Of a stretch of DNA of 37,375 nucleotides, positions 17,342-24,777 are shown piece after piece. Location of the stretch: contig NZ_JSEE01000023.1 in the NCBI RefSeq assembly GCF_001625355.1, positions 1 to 37,375 of the forward strand. The letters are read 5' to 3'. Under the pieces are notes generated by a model that made no database searches, was not told the DNA's origin, and saw nothing but the letters and a program-made list of their open reading frames with translations. Source of the DNA: Marinomonas sp. TW1 (GTDB lineage: Bacteria; Pseudomonadota; Gammaproteobacteria; Pseudomonadales; Marinomonadaceae). Both the position numbers and the translations under genes were made by a program. Positions within the stretch are counted from its first letter, which is position 1. The number at the start of each line of letters is the position of its first letter.

Positions 17342-17890
17342 TTAACGAAACAAAGGGCTAAGGAGTATAAAAACAGCCCCTCCAGATATGGCAAGCCCAT
17401 ATGGCAACCCTTTCACACCTTCATGAGATAACGCGATCGGCGCAGAAATTCTCAACCCAGGAAATCGCTCTGATAGTTGTAAAATGACCCGCGCTCCAGC
17501 CAGCTCTATCAGAGAAACTAAAGGTAAAAACAGAGCCAGCACACCACCAGCTAACGCGGTGACAACGAGAAAAGACAGCTGCTGATCGAACCCAACCCAT
17601 AAGCACAAAGTCGACATTAACTTAACGTCGCCCGCCCCCATTTGTCCTACTAGAAATAAGCAAAAGCCGATCAGCAATACTCCTAAAGCCCCTAGACTGC
17701 TGTATCCAAAATCCGCCAATAACAGCAATCTATTCTCGTCTGACAACATTAACGATAGCGCCGCCAAAATTAGCCAAAGTACCAGCAAGATTAAGATCAA
17801 AATATTGTGGATACGACGGTAAAATAAATCTGAAAAAATGACCCACAAGGAGGTCAATACCAGAACGGTAGGCATCGCTGAATCAAACAT
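17342..17890 (-). CDS. tadV: TadV/CpaA prepilin peptidase
   Basis: This 182-residue A24-type aspartic prepilin peptidase has several membrane helices. The two catalytic aspartates are D21 in the first cytoplasmic loop (SDLFYRRIHN) and the Asp of GAGD at 85-88. It lacks the N-terminal methyltransferase domain of PilD, as TadV enzymes do. It would process the Flp pilin 15 bp upstream and the TadE/F pseudopilins. Confidence 0.92.
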   Translation of the reverse strand: MFDSAMPTVLVLTSLWVIFSDLFYRRIHNILILILLVLWLILAALSLMLSDENRLLLLADFGYSSLGALGVLLIGFCLFLVGQMGAGDVKLMSTLCLWVGFDQQLSFLVVTALAGGVLALFLPLVSLIELAGARVILQLSERFPGLRISAPIALSHEGVKGLPYGLAISGGAVFILLSPLFR

Positions 17891-17905
17891 GGTGATCGTA
17901 AATAC

Positions 17906-18103
17906 CTATTCTGAACCTGGGTTGTTGGTATTTGTAATCTGATCAGCAATCGAAGAAAAACGTTCTTTTAAAGCCGTTACAAAAACACCATCTGAACCAA
18001 AGATGACACCAATTGCGGCCGCCATAGCCGCTGCTAGAATGCCGTATTCAATAGCGGTTACACCACGCTCATCTGACAAAAAACGTTTTATGCTCGATTT
18101 CAT
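17906..18103 (-). CDS. flp: Flp/Fap pilin
   Basis: This 65-residue pilin has a short leader ending in ERG14, cleavage before V15, the conserved Glu19-Tyr20 pair (TAIEYG) and one hydrophobic helix. The mature peptide would be about 51 residues. AGAGGAAG precedes the ATG. It is the first gene of the Tad operon, and the regulatory region 18104-18449 lies upstream. Confidence 0.95.
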   Translation of the reverse strand: MKSSIKRFLSDERGVTAIEYGILAAAMAAAIGVIFGSDGVFVTALKERFSSIADQITNTNNPGSE

Positions 18104-18153
18104 TACTTCCTCTCAATATCGCCATTAGGGTTATACCTTAGTTGGCACATATT

Positions 18154-18172
18154 AAGATTGATTCTCATTAGC
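18154..18172. promoter_or_regulatory. Weak Fur-like box upstream of flp
   Basis: AAGATTGATTCTCATTAGC matches 13 of 19 positions of the Fur consensus GATAATGATAATCATTATC and 10 of 14 of the 7-1-7 model. It lies 51-69 bp before the flp start, where a repressor could act. The operon ends in hemO, so iron control is plausible, but the region is AT-rich and the score is modest. Confidence 0.3.
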
Positions 18173-18182
18173 GAAACAATAG

Positions 18183-18212
18183 GCAAAGCATTAAGAATGC
18201 TTAATGCTTTGC
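18183..18212. repeat. Perfect 13-bp inverted repeat upstream of flp
   Basis: GCAAAGCATTAAG, a 4-nt AATG loop and CTTAATGCTTTGC form a perfect palindrome. No T tract follows on either strand, so it is not a standard terminator. It lies 80 bp before the flp start and may be an operator, or a leader hairpin if the transcript begins further upstream. Confidence 0.75.
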
Positions 18213-18322
18213 TACTGGCTCTCTTTGCATGGCGATTGGTAGGATGGACTCATTCATTTAATGGTCGAAATAGAAATGGCAACAATATGTTTAAACTTAA
18301 AAAAACGCCTTAATTAAAAAAC

Positions 18323-18375
18323 ATTACTATCTAAAATTCAAAGTTGGCTGATTTTTCTCAATTCTAGATAGTAAT
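18323..18375. repeat. 11-bp inverted repeat upstream of the response regulator
   Basis: ATTACTATCTA (18323-18333) and TAGATAGTAAT (18365-18375) are perfect complements 31 bp apart, centred about 100 bp before the response-regulator start. The arrangement could be a pair of half-sites for an autoregulating OmpR-type protein, but this is inference. Confidence 0.6.
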
Positions 18376-18388
18376 AGTTATCATTATA
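18370..18388. promoter_or_regulatory. Weak Fur-like box upstream of the response regulator
   Basis: AGTAATAGTTATCATTATA matches 13 of 19 positions of the Fur consensus. It overlaps the right arm of the inverted repeat. Given the AT content this could be chance. Confidence 0.25.
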
Positions 18389-18449
18389 ATTTAAAATCCG
18401 CTCTATTGTGTTCTAACCAATAAATTCAAACCTTGCTGAGATTAAGACT

Positions 18450-19115
18450 ATGCGTATTCTGATTGTTGAAGATGATGCCTCTGTTAGTCATTGGATTAGC
18501 AGTAAACTGCACGTATCAGGACATTCATGTAAGTTAGTTGATAATGGAGAAGATGCGCTTAAATTCATCAAAAACGAAGTGTTTGATGTGATCTTGCTGG
18601 ATCGCATTATTCCCAAAATTGATGGTATTCAATTGCTAGGGCTACTAGCAGGTGATCCGCATCCTCCCGTTTTAATCTTATCGGCAAACGATCAAACTTC
18701 TGACCGCATTGAAGGCCTTAGAGCTGGTGCAGATGATTACCTAGGCAAACCATTTGATTTTGCGGAATTGTTACTTCGCCTAGAACGGCTTTACTGCCGT
18801 AGCAAGCAAGTCGCTTCCAGTAACTTTATAAAAATCAAAGACATGATTATTAATCTAGAACGTCATGAAGTCACTCGATCTGGACATCGCATCGATCTAA
18901 CAAACAAAGAATTCAAGCTGCTTTATGTATTAGCGGAACACCCTGGTCAAACCGTCACCCGTAGCATGCTGCTTGAAAAAGCCTGGGGTTACCATTTCGA
19001 TCCCCAGACCAATGTCCTAGATGTCCACTTATCAAAACTTAGAAATAAGTTAGATGGCGGGTCTAAAAATCCCATCATTCGAACCATACGATCCGTCGGA
19101 TACGCATTAGGGTAA
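18450..19115 (+). CDS. OmpR/PhoB-family response regulator
   Basis: This 221-residue regulator has a receiver domain at about 1-118 with acidic residues D8-D9, phosphoacceptor D51 (VILLDRIIPK) and the conserved lysine in GKPFDF. A winged-helix DNA-binding domain follows at about 125-221, ending in IRTIRSVGYALG. It is followed after 3 bp by its histidine kinase. It is divergent from the Tad operon and convergent with the export operon, so it is a good candidate regulator of one or both. The signal is unknown. Confidence 0.93.
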   Translation: MRILIVEDDASVSHWISSKLHVSGHSCKLVDNGEDALKFIKNEVFDVILLDRIIPKIDGIQLLGLLAGDPHPPVLILSANDQTSDRIEGLRAGADDYLGKPFDFAELLLRLERLYCRSKQVASSNFIKIKDMIINLERHEVTRSGHRIDLTNKEFKLLYVLAEHPGQTVTRSMLLEKAWGYHFDPQTNVLDVHLSKLRNKLDGGSKNPIIRTIRSVGYALG

Positions 19116-19118
19116 ACC

Positions 19119-20495
19119 GTGTTTATTAAACCATTACTTCACAGTAGTAGCTTCCGACAAGCTGCTACCATTGCTTTTCTCTGTTTACTTATTTCCTCAG
19201 CTGCCATCTTCATTTGCGACCATGTGCTCAATAACATCATGAAAAGCCATGTTCGTGGAATGATTTTTGAAAACCTTGAAAATCAGAAGCTCAAAGGGCT
19301 TTTTAATAGCAGTCAATTATTAGCTGATCAGCTTGCTGCGGACTATCAAATAGACACTCGAAAAGACCATTTTTCTTTTATTTTAAATAATAAGGATCAG
19401 ATCATTTATGGTCAAAAAGAAATCCTAAACCAAGATCAAATTGCAGCCTTAAGTTATAACAGGTCAATTGCCCCCAAAATTTTATCGCTAAAAAGTCAGC
19501 ACAGTGAATTATTCGGCTTACTCGCCCCACTCGCCGATGGCGGCATCTATTTCAATGCCTACAACATCCAGCCTATGCTGCAACAAACGCGCATCATTCC
19601 CCTAATGACAGGGGCGGGGTTACTGGCCATACAACTGTCCATCTTACTCATTAGCTTACCTTTTAGTCTGCATAATTTATTTCGTGTAAATCACATTATC
19701 GAAGCCTTAGAGCAATACGCTAAAGGCAAACACGAAGTGAGGGTCAACTATAAAAATAATGGAGATGAATTTGGGCAACTTGCCAAAGAAATTAACCTTG
19801 TATTAAGCCGAACACAAAAATTGATGGAAGAAGTTCGAAATATTACCAGTCATGTTGCCCACGAACTGAGGACACCACTAACTCGTCTTCAGCATAAGCT
19901 CATCAATGTTTCTGAAAAATTGGATCACAAAGAACTGCAAGAACTTGAGGAGGCCATACAAGAAACCGAACAAATACAGCGGCTTTTCCGTTCGATTATG
20001 CGTCTATCCGAAGTTGAAACCGGACAAGTTAGCCACCAGAAAAATAGAATAAATGCGTACGAAATACTCAACGAAGCCTATGAATATTATCTGCCCTTAG
20101 CGGAAAGTCTTGATGTGCAATTAAGAATACGGGCAAACAAGAAACATCATTTTTATGCGGATAAAATCCTCATATTCCAAGCCATTGCCAATCTATTAGA
20201 TAATGCTCTTAAATATGCCCCTGAAAGCAACATCATTACACTGAGCATCGAATCGAGCTTAGGGAACACGCTTATAAAAGTGACGGATCAAGGCAAAGGG
20301 GTTGCCGAAAAGGACCAATCCTTTGTCACACAACGCTTTAAACGACTTACTAGTAAACAAGAAATCTTTGGACACGGTTTGGGACTCACCTTAGTACAAG
20401 CGATTACAGCACTGCACAATGGCGAATTAAAACTAGTCAATAACCACCCTGGGCTTAGCGTTTGTATTTCGCTTAATGCTAATGAATTAAATTAG
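19119..20495 (+). CDS. Sensor histidine kinase, partner of the adjacent regulator
   Basis: This 458-residue kinase has two membrane helices (about 13-33 and 160-182) flanking a short periplasmic domain of about 125 residues, then HAMP (to about 235). The H-box HVAHELRTPLTRLQ carries H248, and the ATPase domain has an N-box ANLLDNALKYAP, a G1 box VTDQGKGV and a G2 box GHGLGLTLV. The start codon is GTG. Its TAG stop interlocks with the TAA of the convergent M50-adaptor gene. The periplasmic domain matches no sensor family that I recognise. Confidence 0.92.
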   Translation: MFIKPLLHSSSFRQAATIAFLCLLISSAAIFICDHVLNNIMKSHVRGMIFENLENQKLKGLFNSSQLLADQLAADYQIDTRKDHFSFILNNKDQIIYGQKEILNQDQIAALSYNRSIAPKILSLKSQHSELFGLLAPLADGGIYFNAYNIQPMLQQTRIIPLMTGAGLLAIQLSILLISLPFSLHNLFRVNHIIEALEQYAKGKHEVRVNYKNNGDEFGQLAKEINLVLSRTQKLMEEVRNITSHVAHELRTPLTRLQHKLINVSEKLDHKELQELEEAIQETEQIQRLFRSIMRLSEVETGQVSHQKNRINAYEILNEAYEYYLPLAESLDVQLRIRANKKHHFYADKILIFQAIANLLDNALKYAPESNIITLSIESSLGNTLIKVTDQGKGVAEKDQSFVTQRFKRLTSKQEIFGHGLGLTLVQAITALHNGELKLVNNHPGLSVCISLNANELN

Positions 20496-22606
20496 AAAGA
20501 AGACTCTCGAACCAAAACCGACATTGCCCTTTTTAACACTTTACTCATGAAGCTTTCTGCCTTGGCGTCGATGTACACTTCACCTCGTAAAACAACCCCA
20601 GTTGCCGTAATCTTGCTGTCCATTGGTGTTAGAAAAGCTCGATAAACGGCTTCTTCTGCAATCGGGACTTGATCATTTTGGGCCATACTGGCGGCCACCC
20701 TCCCACCATATACAGAGGCTAATTCAGGCGCTGAGGTCAATTTCGTTGAGGCAATATTTTCAATATGCTCCAAGGTTAATGCTTGTTTAGGGTACGACAA
20801 ACTTTCAGGCACAAAATACGCCATAGAATGCACATCAATTCGACTCACATCACTTTCCTTGATGTAGGCTTCTACGGTATTAGAATGGGGGCTCACCATC
20901 ACCCCGAGCCGCTCTCCTGCCGCCAACCAATCGCCCTCTCGAAACCGATCAGCATGAGAAATCATCGTGCCATCAAAGGGCGCCTTAAGTGTTAAGGCCA
21001 TTAACTGCTGCTGAATGACTTCCAACCTCTGCTGTGCTGCTAAACGCTCTTCACGAATCGCATTTAAACTGGCAGAAGCCTGCTCATTAAACGGGTTCAC
21101 ATCCGCTTGTTTTTGCAGGCGAGCAAGCCGTAAATTCAGTCTGTCGGTTTCTTGGTTTAACTCTGGTGATACAAATTCAAACAACGCCTGACCTTTCACC
21201 ACTTTCTGTTGTTTTCCAACCAATGAATAGCGCAGTTGAGCATTCGCTGGAACATACATATTAACTTGCTGAGAGGCTCGTATCACAGCCGGTGCACTAA
21301 TTTGACCTTGCCATGGATAACAGAAGACAAACAGCATCAAAGCGCACAATAAAACACTGCCAATCGAACGTTTATTCCAACTCATTTCCTTTCTCATTTG
21401 ATACCAAACTCTTAACTCTCTAAAAACAGGAAACACAATAAACACCAACATTTCCACTATGAATAGAAAAATCCCCAACAACTTAAACGCAAAGTGGTAA
21501 ACCATCAACGCGATACCAATGTATAAAAAAAATCGATACAGCCAAGTAATCAAGGTATAAGCAATCAATATGCGTCGCTTCGTTGCTGAGAACACTTCAG
21601 GAGGGCGATGCTGAAAAGAAAAAATCCACTCTCGGATCTGCCAGCGAGTGTAGTCGAAGGCTCTTGCCTGTAAGTTCGCAATGCCCAGCACATCAGACAA
21701 AAGAAAGTAGCCATCAAAGCGAATAAAGGGACTTAAATTAATCAACAAGGATAGCATCCAAGTGGTGGTTCCCAGCATAAACGCTAGGCTTTTGCCTATG
21801 CCTTCCGGCATAAAATTCCACAGCAGTAAAGCCCATGCACCGACGATCAATTCCACTATGACCCCAGCAGCTCCAATCAGTACCCTCTGACGTTTCTTTT
21901 TTAATCGCCAAGCGCTAGAAGTATCCGTATACAAAACAGGCCATAGTACTAACAAGGCAACCCCCATGGTAGCCACGTTTCCGCCATAATATTTGCAGGT
22001 ATAAGCATGCCCTAACTCATGCAAAGATTTGGTGAAAAATAGCGCCATCACGAGAGCCAACATGCCTTCAACGGAGAAGAAGTGCATATAGGTGTGAGTA
22101 AACGACTGCCATTGTCGACTGACCAAGAACAGTCCCAACACCGCAGCGAACAGTGAAAGGAGCAGAAAAAACTGACTAAAAAAGAACCGTACGAAAGGCA
22201 AACTTTTTTCTAGAAACACATCAGGACGGCATAAAGGAATACGAAAAAACAAATAATGGCGTAACAACCAACGAACGGGGCTTAACCCATCGGCATTGGT
22301 CTCGGACGGCGATGAAACATGGTTGTTTAACAAACGATGACGTTTCAAAAAGTCATAGAAGACCTTCACATCATCCGTTGAAACAAAGAGGGTTAATTGC
22401 TGACAAATATCAGAAGCAATCACTTGGGCATTTTTAAACGACCAACGCGCCAATACTTCCATCTCAAACCAATCTAAACGATAAAACCGCCCACTGACTG
22501 GATCTTCCAATGTCCACGTTGGCGCTCCAAATGCATCCGCAGGCCCTTCAAAGAGCCTAAGATCTTCTCTTAATGATGCCCATTCAGACGAGTTCAATTC
22601 TAGCAT
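20492..22606 (-). CDS. M50 membrane metalloprotease fused to an HlyD-type adaptor
   Basis: This 704-residue fusion has a soluble N-terminal domain to about 135, then a multi-helix membrane region. That region carries HELGH at 196-200 and N290-xx-P293-xxxx-D298-G299, the complete site-2-protease active site. A HlyD/lipoyl-type adaptor follows at about 430-704 (QISAPAVIRASQQVNMYVP, and LTLKAPFDGTMISH). K16922-type 'putative peptide zinc metalloproteases' have this architecture. It is the last gene of the export operon, 6 bp after the GAF-HlyD gene. It might process a cargo or a partner during secretion; no substrate is proven. Confidence 0.85.
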   Translation of the reverse strand: MLELNSSEWASLREDLRLFEGPADAFGAPTWTLEDPVSGRFYRLDWFEMEVLARWSFKNAQVIASDICQQLTLFVSTDDVKVFYDFLKRHRLLNNHVSSPSETNADGLSPVRWLLRHYLFFRIPLCRPDVFLEKSLPFVRFFFSQFFLLLSLFAAVLGLFLVSRQWQSFTHTYMHFFSVEGMLALVMALFFTKSLHELGHAYTCKYYGGNVATMGVALLVLWPVLYTDTSSAWRLKKKRQRVLIGAAGVIVELIVGAWALLLWNFMPEGIGKSLAFMLGTTTWMLSLLINLSPFIRFDGYFLLSDVLGIANLQARAFDYTRWQIREWIFSFQHRPPEVFSATKRRILIAYTLITWLYRFFLYIGIALMVYHFAFKLLGIFLFIVEMLVFIVFPVFRELRVWYQMRKEMSWNKRSIGSVLLCALMLFVFCYPWQGQISAPAVIRASQQVNMYVPANAQLRYSLVGKQQKVVKGQALFEFVSPELNQETDRLNLRLARLQKQADVNPFNEQASASLNAIREERLAAQQRLEVIQQQLMALTLKAPFDGTMISHADRFREGDWLAAGERLGVMVSPHSNTVEAYIKESDVSRIDVHSMAYFVPESLSYPKQALTLEHIENIASTKLTSAPELASVYGGRVAASMAQNDQVPIAEEAVYRAFLTPMDSKITATGVVLRGEVYIDAKAESFMSKVLKRAMSVLVRESSF

Positions 22607-22612
22607 TATGGC

Positions 22613-23968
22613 TTACCAACCAAGCCAGATGCGCAGTTTTGCCAAGGGTTTTCTAAACACATAAAAAAACAATGACGTCGGTTCACCATAAAGTTTGGCC
22701 AAGCCTTTTTTACCTAGTCTAAGAGCGGCATTTTCATCTATAAATGTTGCTTTCAGGTGCAAGGCGTATTGCCCATCCGCTGTTGGCTTGGCTTGATAAT
22801 CAATATTACGAATTTCAGCCTGAATCGGAGCACTGGGATCACTGTTCAAAAAGTATTTCAAGCTTGACCCCTTAGAGATTTCGATCATATCTTCCAGTGG
22901 CAAACGCACTTCAAGTTCAATCTTATTAGGGTCTGCAATCGTCATCAACGGCTCGCCTAGAGTCATTGGTTTACCAAGCCAATCACCCGCATCATCAAAA
23001 ATGGCCACACCATCATGTGGCGCTCTGAATTCAGTACGTTTAAGCTGCTTTCGTAAGTAGTCTATGTCCGATTTTGCTTGTGCCAATCTTCCTTCTAGGA
23101 TGGCTAACATGGCTTTTCTTTGCTCATCTATGAAAGATTGCTGTTGAGCCATCCTTAATTCTGCACGCGTCAACACATAAGTTTGATTTGCGGTTTCCAA
23201 TTCTTGCATTAAGGCTCGGGCATCCAATTTAGCCACCAGATCCCCCTGCTCAATCATGTCATTTGGTCTCACTAATAATTCACTAATGACACCATCGATC
23301 GGCGCTCTTAATACGCTCGGTTGCTGTGGCACAATGTCGGCCGGCGCGATAACAGATTGTCGCATAGGAAAAGACAAGACGCCGATGCTCACACACACTC
23401 CCAGTAGCCACCACATAGCAGTAGACCGTCGGTGTCTTTTGGTTTTTTTTCGATTACGTAACCCCAACCAGGCATGACCATAAGCTTCTAAAAGAAAACC
23501 GAGCAATTTTTTGTCTCTTAAACTCAAAGGAGCAGACCTAGATAACAATATAATGCCCAGCAAATGCCCTTCTGCAGAAAGAATCGGCAACCAAATTAAT
23601 GGGGAAGAAAAGTACGTTGAAAATTGTTTCGCGTCATCGGAGCTTAAATCCGTCAGCTCAATAGTATGAATCCTAAGGGCGTTGTCCGCGTTTACCATGT
23701 TAGACAGTAAGCGATTCAACCAACTACAAAAAGGCGCATTAGAATCAATATCAACTAAGCCAGAAGCACCCTCTAATTTTTTTGTATTCATCATCCACAA
23801 TAAGCTTTGCTGAAAGGGTACGAGCAAATGCATATCATTCAGACAAGTAAACTGCCACTCTTGTAAACTATTCGCCGCTCGAGCTTTTTGTTCTAATTGC
23901 AGCACAATCAGAAGAGATTCCTCTACGGTTAATCCTTTTTGTTTTGGCTCATTCTCATTGGCAGTCAT
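22613..23968 (-). CDS. HlyD-family adaptor with an N-terminal GAF-like domain
   Basis: Residues about 20-185 look like a cytoplasmic GAF-type domain (LLVPFQQSLLWMM, then LIWLPILSAEGHLLGIILLS). One membrane helix is at about 203-222. A HlyD adaptor follows: the lipoyl half-motif VLRAPIDGVISELLVRPNDM, a coiled-coil hairpin at about 270-325, and FRAPHDGVAIFDDAGDW. A sensory domain inside an export adaptor is unusual. It overlaps the preceding adaptor gene by 4 nt. The GAF assignment rests on pattern only. Confidence 0.75.
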   Translation of the reverse strand: MTANENEPKQKGLTVEESLLIVLQLEQKARAANSLQEWQFTCLNDMHLLVPFQQSLLWMMNTKKLEGASGLVDIDSNAPFCSWLNRLLSNMVNADNALRIHTIELTDLSSDDAKQFSTYFSSPLIWLPILSAEGHLLGIILLSRSAPLSLRDKKLLGFLLEAYGHAWLGLRNRKKTKRHRRSTAMWWLLGVCVSIGVLSFPMRQSVIAPADIVPQQPSVLRAPIDGVISELLVRPNDMIEQGDLVAKLDARALMQELETANQTYVLTRAELRMAQQQSFIDEQRKAMLAILEGRLAQAKSDIDYLRKQLKRTEFRAPHDGVAIFDDAGDWLGKPMTLGEPLMTIADPNKIELEVRLPLEDMIEISKGSSLKYFLNSDPSAPIQAEIRNIDYQAKPTADGQYALHLKATFIDENAALRLGKKGLAKLYGEPTSLFFYVFRKPLAKLRIWLGW

Positions 23969-24777
23969 TCTTCATTACCAGTAATCGACGCCCATTGAGA
24001 TGACGAAAAATAAGCATTCCCACTCATCCCTGGTATCAGATCGCTTTTAGGCGCCGTTACGATTTCACCAAAAACAGTAAAAGACTGACTCAATGGATCA
24101 ATAACCGCACCTAGGCGTGTTACTTTCGCGTTATAGTATTGCTTCGTTTCATCCAGCTTAACTTGAAAAGTATGACCAATTTTAATGTCGCTAATCCAGC
24201 GTGATGGCACCATTAAAACCACTTCATATTCATGACGATTATATACTTCAAGGATTGGCTCTCCCTCTGAAACAAACTCACCTTGTTGAACTAAACGTTT
24301 TACCACACGACCATCAAATGGCGCATATATAGCACAGCGTTCAACCATAACCTCTCCAATACGTCGCTCCGCTTGTGCCATTAGTACATCCGATTCGGCC
24401 TGATTCACTTCCATGACACTAATTGACTGCAAACTATCTAAGCGCTTTGCAACAAGACGTTTTTGTTCCGTCGCTTCTTCGGCCGCTTGCGCATAATCCA
24501 GCTTGGCTTTATAAATGTCACAGTCAAACGCCACTAACGCTTGTCCCTTCTTAAAACTTTGCCCTTCTCGTGACGTCAGACGTTTAATACGCCCAGAAAG
24601 CTGACTGGAAAGCACCAGTCGATCTTTGGCATTCAACTGCACTCTGATATTGGGCTGAGAAGAGACCATTTCTAACTTGTCTTCACTACTAGCCAGAGAA
24701 GGAGTAGTGCTTAACACTCCACTTAAAATGGCACCGATTATTAATAAAAAACGCCGTCTCACTTGATTCAATCTCAT
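23965..24777 (-). CDS. HlyD/RND-type periplasmic adaptor protein
   Basis: This 270-residue protein has a signal peptide (MRLNQVRRRFLLIIGAILSG to about SLA), then a lipoyl/beta-barrel adaptor fold: SGRIKRLTSREGQSFKKGQA, a short coiled-coil, IYAPFDGRVVKRLVQQGEFV and a beta-barrel C-terminus. It has no N-terminal membrane anchor beyond the signal. It is shorter than most RND adaptors. It overlaps the TolC gene by 4 nt (ATGA). Confidence 0.85.
   Translation of the reverse strand: MRLNQVRRRFLLIIGAILSGVLSTTPSLASSEDKLEMVSSQPNIRVQLNAKDRLVLSSQLSGRIKRLTSREGQSFKKGQALVAFDCDIYKAKLDYAQAAEEATEQKRLVAKRLDSLQSISVMEVNQAESDVLMAQAERRIGEVMVERCAIYAPFDGRVVKRLVQQGEFVSEGEPILEVYNRHEYEVVLMVPSRWISDIKIGHTFQVKLDETKQYYNAKVTRLGAVIDPLSQSFTVFGEIVTAPKSDLIPGMSGNAYFSSSQWASITGNEE

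Larger units (their letters stand above)
18104..18449. other. Divergent intergenic region between flp and the response-regulator gene
   Basis: This 346-bp gap has no gene. It is AT-rich and must hold the promoters of the Tad operon (leftward) and the two-component operon (rightward). It contains a perfect 13-bp dyad (18183-18212), an 11-bp inverted repeat with arms at 18323-18333 and 18365-18375, and two weak Fur-like sites (about 18154-18172 and 18370-18388). No convincing sigma-70 or sigma-54 promoter could be assigned. Confidence 0.7.

Noticed and set aside
18141..18160. Sigma-54 promoter (TTGGCAC) upstream of flp
   Set aside because: The GG is present but the GC at the required 10-bp spacing is missing.
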